Origin: Pyxicephalus adspersus
Taxonomy: Eukaryota; Chordata; Amphibia; Anura; Pyxicephalidae
Length of the DNA: 64,000 nucleotides
Reading direction: 5' to 3'
Assembly (NCBI RefSeq): GCF_032062135.1
Contig: NC_092861.1
Coordinates: 138,354,601 to 138,418,600, forward strand
The notes under the pieces were generated by a model. That model saw nothing but the letters and a program-made list of their open reading frames with translations. It made no database searches and had not been told where the DNA came from. Both the position numbers and the translations under genes were made by a program. The number at the start of each line of letters is the position of its first letter. The stretch's first letter is position 1. This document shows positions 46,101 to 50,568 of the stretch, piece after piece.

Positions 46101-47345
46101 AGCCTAGAACTCCACTGGCTGAATGAATGTGAGATTAGAAAATAATCCGTTTTTCCAATATAATATTTGGGGCTCCTGACAACAATTTCACCTGAAAGGA
46201 AACTAGAGAAACATTGAACACTGACATAGCTAATAGTCTTCTACTCCATTAAATAAAATTTCTGAAAATTTAAGAAACATTTCTGTTTCTGTTTCAGAAT
46301 TTTTGTTCCAGATTTCACTTTTGTCTGGTAAAATATTGTCAGCAGGATCAGAGGTGAGGGGAAATCACTCTAATGATTTCCTGTATGGCAGAAGAACCTG
46401 AAAAGAATTTTTACCTTCCCAATACAATACAAAGCCATTATATATCCCCTTGAACAGTGAAAACAGTGTAGACATGGCTTTATAAAATCCATATCCCTGA
46501 CACACCCAGTACTTTTGGTTATAGGTGATTTGCAAACTCTTACAATTTTGAAACCCCCCGACAAATACCTTTTACACACCCTATACCTCAGAGTATAGGG
46601 GGTTTGCAATCCCCTACCATATCGAAATACGCGTTAACACCATTCATAGCAGTGCTTCCATGTTACTTTGCAGCCTCTACAACCTATCCACTATAAACAC
46701 TATGTCAAATGGTGTTGGGTCAAGTTTACATGGGATTGATGTCCCTCCTTCCTTATAACTTTCAAGTCTGTTAAAAAGCATACCAGACCCCAACATTTCA
46801 ATATGGTAGGAGGTTGCATACTCCCCTCTATCTATAATACTTATATTCCAGGAAATATTTTTTTCTTAGGTTTACCAAGCCAACTTCGTCTGCTTAAGTT
46901 CTATAGCAGTTACAGTGCGCATTTCATTTTCATTATTCCTTCATTGTCTGGCAGGTAATCCAAGTTAATCTTATGACGTTTCCTTTGGATAACAAGCTCT
47001 GCTTTTCTGCTTCCTTACCTTATGCAATATTTTCAGTGATTGTATCTGTTTGTATAATATTTTCACAATGTAATTTGTATATCTGCCAATGTGTAATAAA
47101 ACCTTACACTATTACATTTTTTATTGTTGTTTGCTATGAGTTACAGCATTTATTTGATTAAATCTGCTTGGTAGTATTATTTTGTATGTTTATTCAGGTT
47201 GTGTAACTGAATATTTCTATAAACTTTCCATCTAGGTTAAAGATATGGGGGAATATTTCAAGCACCACTTGCTCCAATCCAGACATAGAGGGGCTTTTGA
47301 GCTTGCGTACGTTGGCTTTGTGAAGCTCACAGACATGCTGATCGG
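1..47345 (+). CDS. THADA: THADA, central part, ten exons (partial gene)
   Basis: The spliced product of the ten exons listed below is about 477 residues, roughly a quarter of the ~1950-residue vertebrate THADA protein. It reads without a stop, and the exon phases join exactly (0,0,1,0,1,2,1,1,0,2). Recognisable vertebrate THADA stretches include QSPSVRQQ, RFSALTILGSIAE, YGRVHCVIG, SSSPEGLMPMDT, MVLVCCWRSMKEV and LLQSRHRGAFELAY. The family is built of HEAT/armadillo-like helices and carries the DUF2428 domain. The yeast homologue Trm732 assists Trm7 (FTSJ1 in vertebrates) in 2'-O-methylating nucleotide 32 of the tRNA anticodon loop, and fly THADA has been linked to SERCA and energy storage. 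The 5' and 3' parts of the gene lie outside the window. The frame is intact throughout, so I infer an active gene rather than a pseudogene. Confidence 0.95.
124..886 (+). other. THADA intron A-B
   Basis: This is a 763-bp GT-AG intron. It contains one CAGTGTTC-type hAT MITE (550-716). The rest is AT-rich unique sequence in which I recognise nothing else. Confidence 0.85.
550..716 (+). mobile_element. hAT-like MITE, CAGTGTTC family, copy A
   Basis: The element begins with a slightly decayed GTGTTCTCCCCAG end and finishes GGTGAACACTG. It matches copy B (9619-9781) along its whole length, through CCTTTTAGC, GCACCACC, GCACTTTTCAGTAA and AATTTCTTCCCA. Terminal CAGTG/CACTG ends are typical of hAT elements. 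It encodes nothing. Confidence 0.7.
887..1009 (+). CDS. THADA: THADA exon B
   Basis: This 41-codon exon is preceded by a T-rich tract ending ttctag and followed by gtaagt, and is phase 0 at both ends. It begins LFCRVQESSQVLYK, continuing the helical repeat of exon A directly, and then becomes a polar segment (SKNFKVSKPTENEGD) that is probably a loop poorly conserved between species. Visible residues 42-82. Confidence 0.9.
1010..1824 (+). other. THADA intron B-C
   Basis: This is an 815-bp GT-AG intron with a poly-T run at 1171-1182. The 94-aa open frame at 1159-1443 is AT-rich chance sequence. No repeat family was recognised. Confidence 0.85.
1825..1948 (+). CDS. THADA: THADA exon C
   Basis: The acceptor is tttccag and the donor is G|gtgaga at 1949; the exon ends in phase 1. 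It encodes EFMSSITSYLFESLFPGSS followed by RFSALTILGSIAEIFPLVQ, one of the best conserved vertebrate THADA segments. Visible residues 83-123 plus one base of the next codon. The open frame continuing past 1948 to 2070 is intronic. Confidence 0.93.
2150..2535 (-). mobile_element. hAT-like element with CAGTGGTCGCCAACC end
   Basis: Read on the minus strand, the sequence starts CAGTGGTCGCCAACCTTTTC, a typical hAT terminal motif, followed by CGGACCCACAGACCACT. The body is GC-rich (2240-2430) unlike its surroundings. The other terminus is unclear, so the left limit is approximate. The several overlapping open frames here are by-products of the high GC content. Confidence 0.55.
3439..3622 (-). repeat. 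Short SINE/LINE-tail repeat, copy 1
   Basis: On the minus strand it reads ATTGTAAGCTCTTCGGGGC, AGGGTCCTCTCCTCCTGAGT, GTTTGCAACCCCTATTTAAT, ACAGGGCTGCGTAATATGC and (AAT)n. The 3' half equals the tail of the tRNA-headed SINEs, so both probably depend on the same LINE. It shares the variant ACAGGGCTGCG with copy 2. Confidence 0.75.
4036..4187 (+). CDS. THADA: THADA exon D
   Basis: The acceptor is tttcacag and the donor CAG|gtaatt; it enters in phase 1 and leaves in phase 0. The split glycine codon joins G (1948) to GC (4036). The product includes LLECFSNTFEEVKLLAFEL and RKLPPSALGLQ, a typical THADA HEAT-like helix pair. Visible residues 124-174. This exon has no ATG-initiated open frame of its own and is easily missed by ORF calling. 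Confidence 0.93.
4609..4927 (-). repeat. tRNA-headed SINE (V-SINE-like), copy 1
   Basis: On the minus strand the element runs from a tRNA-like head (box A-like TGGCTCAGTGGTTAGCAC, box B-like GGTTTGAATTT) into a conserved core (GGAGTTTGCAGGTTCTCC, GTGTTTCCTCCTGGTACTC). It then has an ATTGTGAGTCCC segment and a GCACAGCGCTGCGCAATATA tail. This layout matches tRNA-derived SINEs of fish and amphibians whose tail is shared with a LINE. Confidence 0.8.
4932..5095 (-). repeat. Short tail repeat, copy 2
   Basis: It is very similar to copy 1, 1.5 kb away, including the diagnostic ACAGGGCTGCG and the flanking GGAGGTGGGGGAAGTAA. It lies immediately beside SINE copy 1, with only 4-5 bp between. Confidence 0.75.
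6377..6570. mobile_element. Fold-back MITE (AAGCTCTCCAAGGCTGG), copy 1
   Basis: The two halves are near-perfect inverted copies. The left has GGATACACTTTCATCAGTGA and GGGTGATCCAGCAAACCTG; the right has GCTGGATCACCCAGC and GATGAAAGTGTATCC, then TCCAGCCTTGGAGAGC. The left terminus (the AAGCTCTCC part) is truncated. It shares its body with copies 2 and 3. It is non-coding. Confidence 0.75.
6589..6757 (-). mobile_element. hAT MITE of the 14196 family, internally deleted
   Basis: The element starts CAGTGTTGAGAACATCC and ends AAAAAGGTCAAGAAA. It carries CCAGGGTTC, GGGGTTCCTTGAG and TTTCAAGGGTTCCCC, matching the reverse complement of 14196-14482, but it is about 120 bp shorter. Confidence 0.6.
7823..8170. 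mobile_element. Tigger/pogo-like DNA transposon remnant
   Basis: The terminal inverted repeat CAGGTTGACATTCAAA occurs at 7823 and, inverted, ends at 8170. Both ends are flanked by TA (7821-7822 and 8171-8172), the target duplication of the Tc1/mariner/pogo superfamily. Internal GATAATCTGG and AAAATCCGGAATTTTCG resemble the sub-terminal AATCC/ATCTG words of Tigger-type elements. It is 348 bp and has no coding capacity. Confidence 0.65.
9133..9318 (-). repeat. Short tail repeat, copy 3
   Basis: It contains GGGGTTGCAAATGACAG, GAGGGCCCTGCCCCGAATAG and GGTGGGGGAAGTAACAC in the same order as copies 1 and 2. A TACTG triplication lies near its 3' end. Confidence 0.72.
9619..9781 (+). mobile_element. 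hAT-like MITE, CAGTGTTC family, copy B
   Basis: This 163-bp copy has the best-preserved ends, CAGTGTTCTCCCCAG and GTTAAACACTG. It is colinear with copy A. No intact 8-bp target-site duplication is visible (flanks tatcaaca and caacatat share only CAACA, out of register), so the hAT assignment rests on the termini. Confidence 0.72.
9994..10201 (+). CDS. THADA: THADA exon E
   Basis: The acceptor is gttttag and the donor G|gttagt; it runs from phase 0 to phase 1. The 69 codons begin DPEKLLELFQAAMNLSTS, pass through HFDCVTASYLLKFLVYQ and end FLERNTFI. The part after the helix (DALRAQNAPNCQTFHID) is a variable linker in the family. Visible residues 175-243. Confidence 0.94.
10202..12040 (+). other. 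THADA intron E-F
   Basis: This is a 1.8-kb GT-AG intron with a TTAA-type MITE of the GTGGAACTAAA family at about 10519-10864. The stretch 10865-12040 is AT-rich. It includes an unusual patch near 11740-11800 (TTTTTGGCCCGATTTTGGGCC) that I cannot assign. Confidence 0.8.
10519..10864. mobile_element. TTAA-type MITE, GTGGAACTAAA family
   Basis: It contains GATCAGGCAAGTAATTATTGC, CAGAAAGGGAC and CAATCCTGGC and ends GGTTTAGTTTCGC, matching family members. The flanking TTAA is not preserved, so the limits are approximate. Confidence 0.5.
12041..12176 (+). CDS. THADA: THADA exon F
   Basis: The acceptor is acattttcag and the donor GG|gtaagt; it enters in phase 1 and leaves in phase 2. The split codon G+TG gives V in NTFI-V-IRLLMDSL. 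It encodes KQEIVQAESSLLEAAGSFP and YGRVHCVIGVLEQLSVG, a conserved vertebrate THADA block. No ATG-initiated ORF of reportable size covers it; it was found by reading the frame from the neighbouring exon. Visible residues 244-288. Confidence 0.93.
12177..13565 (+). other. THADA intron F-G
   Basis: This is a 1.4-kb GT-AG intron. Its middle (about 12550-12979) looks like a degraded GTGGAACTAAA-family MITE, ending TTTAATTTCGCTTTAA. Nothing else was recognised. Confidence 0.8.
12550..12979. mobile_element. Degraded TTAA-type MITE, GTGGAACTAAA family
   Basis: The right end AGTTTAATTTCGC followed by TTAA and the internal GCCATCTTGATTGGCCAGG match the family. The left end is uncertain. Confidence 0.42.
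13566..13702 (+). CDS. THADA: THADA exon G, spliced from a GC donor
   Basis: The acceptor is gtatttag; it enters in phase 2 and leaves in phase 1. It encodes SLSAVEEWRKLVSELITMSY, VVHSSSPEGLMPMDTES. The family sequence and the reading frame require the exon to end at 13702 (TCA G). The next bases are GCAAGT rather than GTAAGT, so the donor is the non-canonical GC type in its preferred context AG|GCAAGT. Joined to exon H it gives DTES-E-AAAQLHM, as expected. Visible residues 289-334. Confidence 0.93.
13703..13708 (+). promoter_or_regulatory. Non-canonical GC splice donor (GCAAGT)
   Basis: No GT occurs at the position required by the reading frame. The bases after TCAG are GCAAGT. GC-AG introns are a minor U2-dependent class whose donors compensate with a strong AG|GCAAGT context, exactly as here. 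The acceptor at 15678-15679 is AG. Confidence 0.88.
14196..14482 (+). mobile_element. hAT MITE, CAGTGTTTCTTGACC family
   Basis: The 287-bp element has inverted termini CAGTGTTTCTTGACC and GGTTGAGAACCACTG, close to the vertebrate hAT/Charlie consensus. The flanking octamers (gtctaata and agctactt) agree at only four positions, so the target duplication has decayed. Internal GGAACCCTAGGGTTC is shared with the copies at 6589, 41601 and 48052. Confidence 0.75.
15680..15841 (+). CDS. THADA: THADA exon H
   Basis: The acceptor is tctcttgcag and the donor G|gtaatg; phase 1 at both ends. It encodes EAAAQLHMIMSEIKPRDTN, DYFTQPRILQKDYDLHSQ and ends AEMKG. The IKPRDTNDYF stretch is strongly conserved in THADA. 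The rest is a variable linker leading into the DUF2428 core of the next exon, which lies 14 kb away. Visible residues 335-388. Confidence 0.94.
17282..17705. mobile_element. Palindromic TTA-flanked MITE rich in CGTTCG, copy 1
   Basis: The ends are AGGTGCGTACACACTTCCAA and, on the opposite strand, AGCTACGTACACACTTCCAA. They are flanked by TTA on both sides (17279-17281 and 17706-17708). The interior is packed with ATCGTTCG/CGAACGAT words on both strands, giving a CpG-rich 424-bp island in AT-rich DNA. A TTA target duplication points to PIF/Harbinger-like mobilisation. It is non-coding; open frames on both strands reflect the lack of AT-rich stop codons. Confidence 0.75.
19370..20770 (-). pseudogene. 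Transposase-like gene relic 1 (multi-copy animal family)
   Basis: Reading the minus strand from 20770 down to 19370 gives successive blocks in several frames: DQDKSWAPHICCQVC, MPFAVPKVCHEPKDHHSPCY, an acidic linker, SLKAVMLHKGNKKPSVPLP, WIVCGDLKVVALLLGLQLGY, LPPLHIKLELMKN, NFLGNQLVENYAEL, GEQGKRFHQDISVMETRYQG and a final DYCWFLQRE. From memory these blocks occur in this order in a high-copy, usually unnamed protein family scattered through insect, cnidarian and vertebrate genomes. CxxC pairs suggest zinc binding. Stops and frameshifts separate the blocks, so it is dead. I found no terminal repeats. The transposase identity is an inference from copy number and architecture. Confidence 0.7.
21290..21885 (+). 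repeat. Purine-rich minisatellite, ~67-bp unit
   Basis: Repeats with a 67-bp spacing start at about 21299, 21366 and 21433 with the motif GACATGGGAGCTAAGAG followed by AGAAGAGCAGAGGC and CCATGAAGGAGAACAGAG. Decayed units continue to about 21885. The + strand is strongly purine-biased. The 178-aa minus-strand open frame here arises because the pyrimidine strand lacks stops. Confidence 0.8.
23758..24185 (+). repeat. Tandem duplication, ~244-bp unit
   Basis: GACATCTATCAGTAGCAATAGG at 23819 recurs as GACATCTGTCAGTAGCAATAGG at 24063. The following segments (GAATAGAGAATC, CTTTCTGCCTACTTGTTC, TGTTCCCTACATGGA) recur in the same order. Units differ by about 10%. Confidence 0.8.
24376..24590 (+). repeat. 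Short tail repeat, copy 4, with (AAT)n
   Basis: Plus-strand copy: GTAAGCTCTTCGGGGCAGG, CTGTCATTTGCAACCCC, GTACAGCGCTGCGTAATATG, then (ATT)n and (AAT)n to 24583. The 5' part (AAAGGCACCCATTATAAGCG) is shared with copy 5. Confidence 0.78.
26625..26840 (+). repeat. Short tail repeat, copy 5, with (AAT)n
   Basis: Plus-strand copy beginning GATTGTAAGCTCTTTGGGGC, with a second GTAAGCTCTTCTGGACAGGG 40 bp later, so the 5' end is partly duplicated. The tail GTACAGCGCTGCGTAATATG is followed by (AAT)n. Confidence 0.78.
27344..27370 (+). repeat. Poly-T homopolymer (~27 bp)
   Basis: This long T run may be the poly-A tail of a minus-strand retro-insertion, but the sequence to its right (ATTTCTCCAGCAGAGC) matches nothing I recognise. 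Confidence 0.85.
27700..28094. mobile_element. Mariner-like MITE with ~180-bp inverted repeats
   Basis: The left arm begins CGAGAGGGTGCTGAGAAG and continues TTCCTGGCTTTGCCCTC. The right arm is its inverted copy (CGAGGGGATGCTGAGAAG). Similarity extends through AAATAGAAAAATGAGTG to about 180 bp in each arm, leaving a short centre. TA flanks both ends (27698-27699 and 28095-28096). The CGAGGG start and TA duplication fit mariner-type elements. It is 395 bp and non-coding. Confidence 0.75.
28097..28165 (+). repeat. (TA)/(TATG) low-complexity tract
   Basis: An alternating TA run with TATG units directly follows the mariner-like MITE. Confidence 0.85.
28179..28213 (+). ncRNA. Hammerhead-ribozyme-like motif a (degraded)
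   Basis: The segment has a perfect GCC-ATAT-GGC hairpin followed by GAAACGCGTC and GGG, which can pair with an upstream CCC. In a hammerhead the first box would be CTGANGA; here it reads CCGAGAA, with two changes at core positions, so it is probably inactive. ACGCGT is self-complementary, as in hammerheads that work as dimers. Confidence 0.35.
29893..30050 (+). CDS. THADA: THADA exon I, DUF2428 signature
   Basis: The acceptor is attcttacaag and the donor CAG|gtacag; it enters in phase 1 and leaves in phase 0. After NEGASCN it encodes VTAQMVLVCCWRSMKEVSLL, the most diagnostic segment of the DUF2428 family, then LGFLCQNLP and GLITVEQ. This exon alone identifies the gene. Visible residues 389-441. 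Confidence 0.96.
30405..31017. mobile_element. TTAA-flanked (piggyBac-like) non-autonomous element
   Basis: The terminal inverted repeat is CCACCTGGGCGTTT on the left and, inverted, CCACCCGACCGTTA on the right. TTAA is present at 30401-30404 and 31018-31021, the piggyBac target site. It is 613 bp. Inside are two direct copies about 106 bp apart (near 30768 and 30866) of a small palindrome containing TTGGATTGGATACAGGA and TCCAATACAAAAT. The right sub-terminal part is CpG-rich. No transposase is encoded. Confidence 0.7.
31068..31110 (+). ncRNA. Hammerhead-ribozyme-like motif b
   Basis: CCTGAGGA and GTGAAACGCGTC are both intact as core boxes, 17 bases apart. Stem I is not obvious (TTTTTC against AACATT), and stem II is weak. 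It lies about 50 bp downstream of the TTAA element and is followed by AT-rich sequence ending in AATAAAG (31206-31212). Confidence 0.35.
32906..33119. mobile_element. Fold-back MITE, copy 2
   Basis: Both ends are preserved: GGACCTGATTTATTAAAGC on the left and the reverse complement of GGCCCTGATTTATTTAAGC on the right. The body forms one long hairpin around TTTGCTATTTGTTAGCAAATG. It is about 214 bp. Confidence 0.8.
33343..33470 (-). repeat. Possible LINE 3' end
   Basis: On the minus strand an AT-rich segment ends TTTAATAAAAACCTATTGAA, a form common at LINE 3' ends. No coding part is present. A similar AT-rich piece lies near 38330-38420. Evidence is thin. Confidence 0.25.
33554..33777. mobile_element. 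Fold-back MITE, copy 3
   Basis: This is the same fold-back structure as copy 2, which ends only about 435 bp upstream. The ends are GGGTCTGATTTTTTTTAAAGC and the complement of GGGGCCTGACTTATTAAAGC. The body keeps GGGTGATCCAGCAAAC in both arms. Confidence 0.8.
35831..36158 (-). repeat. tRNA-headed SINE, copy 2
   Basis: This full-length copy on the minus strand has head, core (TTTGCAGGTTCTCCCCGTG), tail (GTACAGCGCTGCACAATGTG) and terminal (AAT)n. Open frames on both strands across it are fortuitous. Confidence 0.82.
36852..37150. mobile_element. TTAA-type MITE, GTGGAACTAAA family
   Basis: The left end AAAGTGGATCTAAACCC is followed by TACTTACCTGTCCCTGTCC and GTGATCTTCAGCCATTCCC, colinear with 50792-51105. 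The right end is decayed near 37140. Confidence 0.55.
37564..37655 (-). repeat. SINE tail fragment
   Basis: It has (ATT)n followed by ATACCACCAACATATTATGC and CAGTGCTGTACAAAGTC, only the 3' part of the tRNA-headed SINE. Confidence 0.65.
39431..39838. mobile_element. Palindromic TTA-flanked MITE, copy 2
   Basis: The ends are GGCTACGTACACACGTGCAA and GCCTACGTACACACGTGCAA, with TTA duplicated at 39428-39430 and 39839-39841. It is 408 bp with scattered AACGATT/AATCGTT words. It shares the CTACGTACACAC terminus with copy 1 but has diverged inside. Confidence 0.75.
40066..40183 (-). mobile_element. hAT-like MITE, CAGTGTTC family, copy C (truncated)
   Basis: In reverse orientation this copy reads CAGTGTTCACCACCTGGCTG through to AACACTG and contains TTACTGAAGAG and TTATTTCCCACC equivalents of copies A and B. 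It is about 45 bp shorter because the CCCCTTTTAGCCGG segment next to one end is missing. Confidence 0.6.
41601..41885 (-). mobile_element. hAT MITE of the 14196 family
   Basis: This is a near full-length reverse copy. It begins AATGTTTCTCAACT, includes TGATCCCTAGGGTTCCT and GGTGACCTTCATCCCAATGG, and ends AAGGGTTCCTTCGTGTTTAAAACGTCAAGA. The terminal CAGTG has mutated. Confidence 0.62.
42301..42537. mobile_element. TTAA-flanked MITE, GTGGAACTAAA family, best-defined copy
   Basis: The ends are AGTGGAACTAAAG and the complement of AGTAGAACAAAAC, with TTAA at 42297-42300 and 42538-42541. It is 237 bp. Internal TGATCAGGCAGGTCATTTTTG is shared with the copy at 10519. Confidence 0.68.
43145..43232 (-). 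repeat. SINE/LINE tail fragment
   Basis: It has (ATT)n, then AATATATTATGCAGCGCTAT and ACATTAAATAGGG, the 3' part of the short tail repeat only. Confidence 0.6.
43400..43600 (+). repeat. Degenerate minisatellite with CACTGGCA units
   Basis: Units of about 40-55 bp carry the motif (CAG)C/TACACTGGCAGGGTGG followed by CAAGCTGTCCAAA or close variants, at about 43435, 43490, 43530 and 43570. It gives open frames on both strands, none convincing as a gene. Confidence 0.6.
44843..44881 (-). ncRNA. Hammerhead-ribozyme-like motif d
   Basis: The minus strand reads CCTGAGGTAGGGAAATCTG then TGAAATGTGTC. It keeps CTGAGG and GAAA but lost the ACGCGT palindrome to transitions typical of CpG decay. Confidence 0.25.
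45300..45380 (-). mobile_element. hAT MITE fragment
   Basis: The segment with AACAGGGCTCTGTAGAACTC, CCAGGGATCTTCCAGAGG and TAGGGGTTTCCTCC resembles one end of the 14196 hAT family. The other end is missing. Confidence 0.4.
45440..45715. mobile_element. TTAA-type MITE, GTGGAACTAAA family, ends decayed
   Basis: TTCTGATCTTCGGCTATCTT, GGGATTGCCAGGTAACC and CCCTTTCTGCAATAAACGC match 50792-51105 in order. Confidence 0.5.
46566..46840. repeat. Inverted repeat, possible fold-back element
   Basis: AGTATAGGGGGTTTGCAATC with CCCTACCATATCGAAAT (46592-46627) is matched in inverted form by ATTTCAATATGGTAGGAGG and TTGCATACTCCCCTCTAT (46795-46831). The loop is about 165 bp. A related TATAGGTGATTTGCAAACTC occurs at about 46520. 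Confidence 0.55.
47236..47345 (+). CDS. THADA: THADA exon J, last exon in window
   Basis: The acceptor is ccatctag and the donor GG|gtaagg; it runs from phase 0 to phase 2. It encodes VKDMGEYFKHHLLQSRHRG and AFELAYVGFVKLTDMLI, a continuation of DUF2428. The next exon should begin in phase 2 and encode the segment leading to an LPEQWL-like motif. I could not find it in the remaining 16.6 kb. Visible residues 442-477. Confidence 0.95.
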
Positions 47346-48051
47346 GTAAGGAGAAGTATTGTTATCACCAGCAGGTAAAGTGTATTAATACATAAATACT
47401 AAATATTAGTCAGGTAATATTATTTTTAACAGTAACGTGGTCCTAAGCAGCTAACATAGTTCGTAAATTTTCAGGGAATCCCTTTAACAGAGTGAACCTA
47501 TTCCTTGTTTGAAAGGCTGTATTATATGGAGCACAGAGGCCGACCATGACACCAGTGAAAGAGATTATTCAGTGTCCATTATAAAGCTTGGCTATCAAGA
47601 CTCCTCGGTATAATGATGTAGTGACAGATTAAGCACACACATCTATCAGTTTACAGTCTCATAATCGCTTATAATAAAGGCTTTGGAGACACTCTGTCCA
47701 TGCCTTATGCTTTGTTTCTTAATAAGTTTTGGAAGCGAATCTGCTGTGTTTTTAAAGTAAGCCTGTCCCGAAAAAAAAACAGGCTGTCATTGCTGGTTGA
47801 CCCAGAATTCATGACCCAAAACATCTGTGTGGATCAGGTGTGCTGATTTTGCTAAAACTGAACTAGAGAAAACCAAGCAATTTACATTCTCTGAAGGATC
47901 CACAATGACCGTTTCTGTGTTTTTTAGTACAAGTTACACTAAACAGAAACTGTGGCTTCTTTGAATATTTTGGGTTGGGCATGCAACACTAACTGTAAAC
48001 TGTAAAAAGCCTGTTTCTTTGTATAGTTCATACATATTGTTCAGTTTGGGG

Positions 48052-48171
48052 TAGTGCTATTTTCTGTTCCCCTATAAGTTGGTAGGGGTTGCTTGAGCAA
48101 AGAGCAATTTCTTCCTCTCAGGTAGTTTAACTGGCACCAGTATTCCTTTTGGGTATCTGTAATTATGTCTG

Positions 48172-48252
<81 letters not shown>

Positions 48253-48315
48253 GGAGTTCCCTGAAGACCTGAAAGATATTTCAAGGGATCCCCAACGTTA
48301 AAAGGATTGAGGCTG
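48052..48315 (-). mobile_element. hAT MITE split by an (AT)n tract
   Basis: The left part (48052-48175: GGTAGGGGTTGCTTGAGC, CTTCCTCTCAGG) and the right part (48250-48315: TTTCAAGGGATCCCCAACG, TTAAAAGGATTGAGG) match the two halves of the 14196-family hAT MITE. About 72 bp of alternating AT has expanded between them. Confidence 0.58.
48176..48248 (+). repeat. (AT)n microsatellite, about 36 units
   Basis: This is an uninterrupted alternating AT run of about 72 bp. It lies inside a hAT MITE remnant. Its open frames (Tyr-Ile repeats) are artefacts. Confidence 0.95.
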
Positions 48316-48551
48316 ACTTATTGTATTTGCAGGTTGTGCTTCCTGCTGAGTAGTTCTGCTTATCAGACTGATTAAAAACAATAGATTCTTTATTTGGCTA
48401 AAAATGGCCATAGACATTGGAATGTTAAGGGATATACAGATATGTGTTGGCCATTCCCATACATCTATGATGGCAACTGCTGATGTTTAGAGCCATTGAG
48501 AGACCTGGCTACGCTTGTTGCTTCTTTCTCTAGTTCTAGGAAAAGTATCTA

Positions 48552-48687
48552 CCGTATTTTTCGCCGTATAAGACGCTCCGGCGTATAAGACGCACCCAAT
48601 TTTAAAGGAGGAAAATCTAGAAAAAAAAGATTCTGAAAGATTATTCCCCTTCTGAAAAAAGTGCGTCTTATACGGCGAAAAAAACGG
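48552..48687. mobile_element. 136-bp MITE with CCGTATTTTTCGCCGTATAA ends
   Basis: The left end CCGTATTTTTCGCCGTATAA and the right end (inverted CCGTTTTTTTCGCCGTATAA) extend into GACGC on both sides. TA flanks it (48550-48551 and 48688-48689). A second internal GGCGTATAAGACGCACC copy lies next to the left end. Similar CCGTATTTTTCG-ended elements are widespread in vertebrate genomes. It is non-coding. Confidence 0.72.
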
Positions 48688-50568
48688 TAATCTAAACCCA
48701 TCTAATATCTAGTGCCTCTGATGAGCCCTGTCTATCATTGTCTGTGGGTTCCCCACTATCATTAGATATAGAATTGTAATGTCTTGTGAGCACATAATTG
48801 CCTATACTCTGTAAAAATTCGTCAAGGATAGTGATCATTCTTTGCAGCCTGAAGGTAGAAACTACGGATCTGTTTGTAACATAAAGTCATAAAAAAAAAA
48901 AACATTCAATGAATAGAAAAAAAAATCAAAATAAATAACAAAACGTTAGGTTACTGCCCGGCACTATTTCTCTAATCCTATCTATTTACCAAGAAGCCAC
49001 ATGTCAAACAATCTTTAGAAACAAATAAACCATACCCTTTCCTTTTGTGTATGGTTTATCAGTTTCCAAACAAACAAACCGACTAGTGGCCTAGTCAAAA
49101 CGGCTTGTATTGGTCAAAAAATGGTTAACATTGGGCCGAATGGGTACATTCATCAATCTCTATTTGACAGGTGGCGACCATGTTGCCATGCACTTTTCTG
49201 GACACTAGGGGGTCTGTTTATAAAACAGTGAATCTGACATTCCCTGAAACATAGACCCCTAGATGTAACGCCTAAGGTTGGTTTGCCACCACTAGTGCTT
49301 TCATGGAATTAAATTGGTGCCAATTGTAGATACTTAAAAACATGTGGTCATCATTTTGCATGAGTACTTTAGCGCTTGCATTGCAATTTTTACATTCATT
49401 GTTCCTTCACAGCCCAAGTAATCCAAATCAGTCTAGCATGTCCAGCAGCCAAAGATCTCCATTTGAATGTTTAATCTCAGACATGAAATAGCTGTATCTC
49501 AAGATTTTGGTAAACTTAACTGCTCTAAAAGTCTCAATGCTAAATCTATAAATGACATGCAAGCTTGCAAAGTTGCCTGCACATATCTCCCAAAAAGCCT
49601 CTAACTTGAATAACAGGGCACTATAGTAGGTCACCTTTCACATTGTTAACCAAACCGGGAGATGCAGGATACAGTATTTGAAACTCCACCATCCTTGAGT
49701 CCCGCTAAATCGGTGTTGGTATGATGAGAACCCCAGATTTTAGGATTCCCAGAACCCTCAATGAGAAAGCAGAGTGCAGGCAGCTTCAGAAGTTCAGTCC
49801 TATTTACTGGTTCATCTTTGATGGTTACACAGCTTGCATATGGAGTGGTTTTAGATAAAACTTCTAAAGCCAGGCTTTAATCCAAACCAGTTTTGCCTAT
49901 TAGATCAGCAGTTAATGAATACTTGGCTTCCTTACCCCAAGCCCAGATTATTATCAGAAAAAGCTACTCTTTCCACTAAAATGTGGTCATGGTGAAACTA
50001 CTACAGATAATTATTTGAGGTTATTATAATTGTATTATATTGTGTTCAAGTTCAATACATATGTATTTATTTTAAAAATATAAATGAACCCTTAATGTGA
50101 GTCTGGTATTTGCAGATACACAACATCCATAGATGAATTTTAATACATGCCCCATAAGCTGCTGTCACTCACATTATATTTGCTTACATAGGGCTGAGGA
50201 TCTCTCCCCACCCCATATAAGATTAGTAGATTCCTGGGCAAGTCATTATTGCTGTTTTATGCTTTCCCTTGCCTAGAAGTATTTTTCTTTTTCCTTGGTG
50301 AAAAGTATTAAACTAATTTATTTTGCCCTACATAAACTAAGCACAAGTCTGTGATCAAGTGGAGGGATGGACAGGCTTTTATAGGCCGAATTATTTACCT
50401 TTTTAAAAAGGTAAATAACATTTTTTTTAATGTTCTACAGTATATTCCTATACCATACATAGATCAACTAGCTAATGATATACAGGCAATCAAAGTCTGT
50501 GATTACATACACTTTTTTCACATTTCAAGTAAAAATATCAACTTCAGTTTTTTGAAAAGGTCTCAAGG

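Larger units (their letters stand above)
30051..47235 (+). other. THADA intron I-J
   Basis: This is a 17.2-kb GT-AG intron. It holds a TTAA-flanked element (30405-31017), a hammerhead-like motif (31068-31110), two fold-back MITEs (32906-33119, 33554-33777), SINE copy 2 (35831-36158), TTAA MITEs (36852-37150, 42301-42537, about 45440-45715), SINE fragments (37564-37655, 43145-43232), a palindromic MITE (39431-39838), hAT MITEs (40066-40183, 41601-41885, about 45300-45380), a minisatellite (43400-43600), a hammerhead-like motif (44843-44881) and an inverted repeat (46566-46840). I see nothing specific in 31220-32900, 33780-35830, 38700-39420, 40190-41600 or 46840-47235. Confidence 0.85.

Noticed and set aside
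48072..48284. Open frame encoding Tyr-Ile repeats
   Set aside because: It is the translation of an (AT)n microsatellite.
49010..49062. Short hairpin GAAAC...AAACCATAC / GTATGGTTT...GTTTCC as a possible terminator or small RNA
   Set aside because: Single locus with an imperfect ~18-bp stem and no precursor-like context; such hairpins are expected by chance in 64 kb.
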